DNA of 64,000 nucleotides from Phoebastria nigripes (Eukaryota; Chordata; Aves; Procellariiformes; Diomedeidae), in NCBI GenBank assembly GCA_035582835.1, contig JAYKAV010003077.1:454751-518750 (forward strand). The letters are read 5' to 3'. This document shows, in pieces, positions 63,861-64,000 of the stretch. The notes under the pieces were generated by a model. It was not told the DNA's origin, did not search any database, and saw only the letters and a list, made by a program, of their open reading frames with translations. The first letter of the stretch is position 1. Every line of letters starts with the position of its first letter. The position numbers were made by a program, and so were the translations under genes.

Positions 63861-64000
63861 ATGTCTCCCGGAGAAGAGAAGAGCTGCGCTTTCTTGAATT
63901 TTAACTGCACAGGTTCTTGGAGTACTGCTCTCCCCAAAGTGAAATGAAAGCTTTAATCATCTGGAAAATTAGAGGATGGCATTTNGGGTATAGACACAAA

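Noticed and set aside
1..64000. CRISPR arrays, operons, tRNA or rRNA genes
   Set aside because: No regularly spaced repeats, no tightly packed coding frames, and no tRNA- or rRNA-like sequences were seen; the window has eukaryotic non-coding character throughout.

Overview
The window looks like a deep non-coding stretch of a bird nuclear genome. It is AT-rich with little CpG, has no compact open reading frames, and carries only short frames scattered on both strands. Three signals point to birds. Several degraded CR1 LINE fragments are present. Ancient amniote MIR-like SINE debris is present. At 28929-29476 there is a solo retroviral LTR of a family I recognise from many neoavian genomes (TGT...ACA ends, minus orientation). 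The density of interspersed repeats is low, as in birds. I cannot name the species or the locus. Thirteen isolated single N bases mark ambiguous assembly positions.

Layout. 1-8.9 kb: intron or intergenic sequence with MIR-like remnants at the very start and near 2.3 kb. 8.9-9.6 kb: a GC-richer block. 9.6-28 kb: mostly featureless, with a T24 tract and one doubtful LINE remnant. 28.1-29.5 kb: an old CR1 followed by the solo LTR. 32-34 kb: a TAAT-rich block that looks like a conserved element, a clear MIR-like SINE ending beside an octamer motif, and a (TAGAA)10 microsatellite. 35.8-36.1 kb: CR1. 40.6-41.6 kb: a GC-richer block with a long but unconvincing open frame. 43.8-45.2 kb: a CR1 3' end, a cluster of TGTCA motifs, and the best candidate protein-coding exon (45012-45121, or to 45166 with an alternative donor). 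48.5-49.2 kb: a conserved-looking block and old repeat debris. 52.7 kb: CR1 3' end. 56.3-56.8 kb: AT-rich conserved-looking sequence interrupted by two long A tracts. 58.1-59.2 kb: an unusually long open frame behind a strong pyrimidine tract. 59.5-59.9 kb: CR1. 62.1-63.9 kb: two more conserved-looking AT-rich blocks.

Interpretation. If the 45.0 kb exon is real, the window lies largely within the introns of a plus-strand gene with very long introns. The AT-rich blocks with homeodomain-type motifs would then be candidate regulatory elements, as around developmental genes. This is inference: I recognised no protein family, and no alignment could be run. I found no complete gene, rRNA, tRNA, CRISPR array, or bacterial or operon-like system. 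I do not see evidence for a new biological system; the leads worth following are the two candidate exons and the motif-rich blocks.
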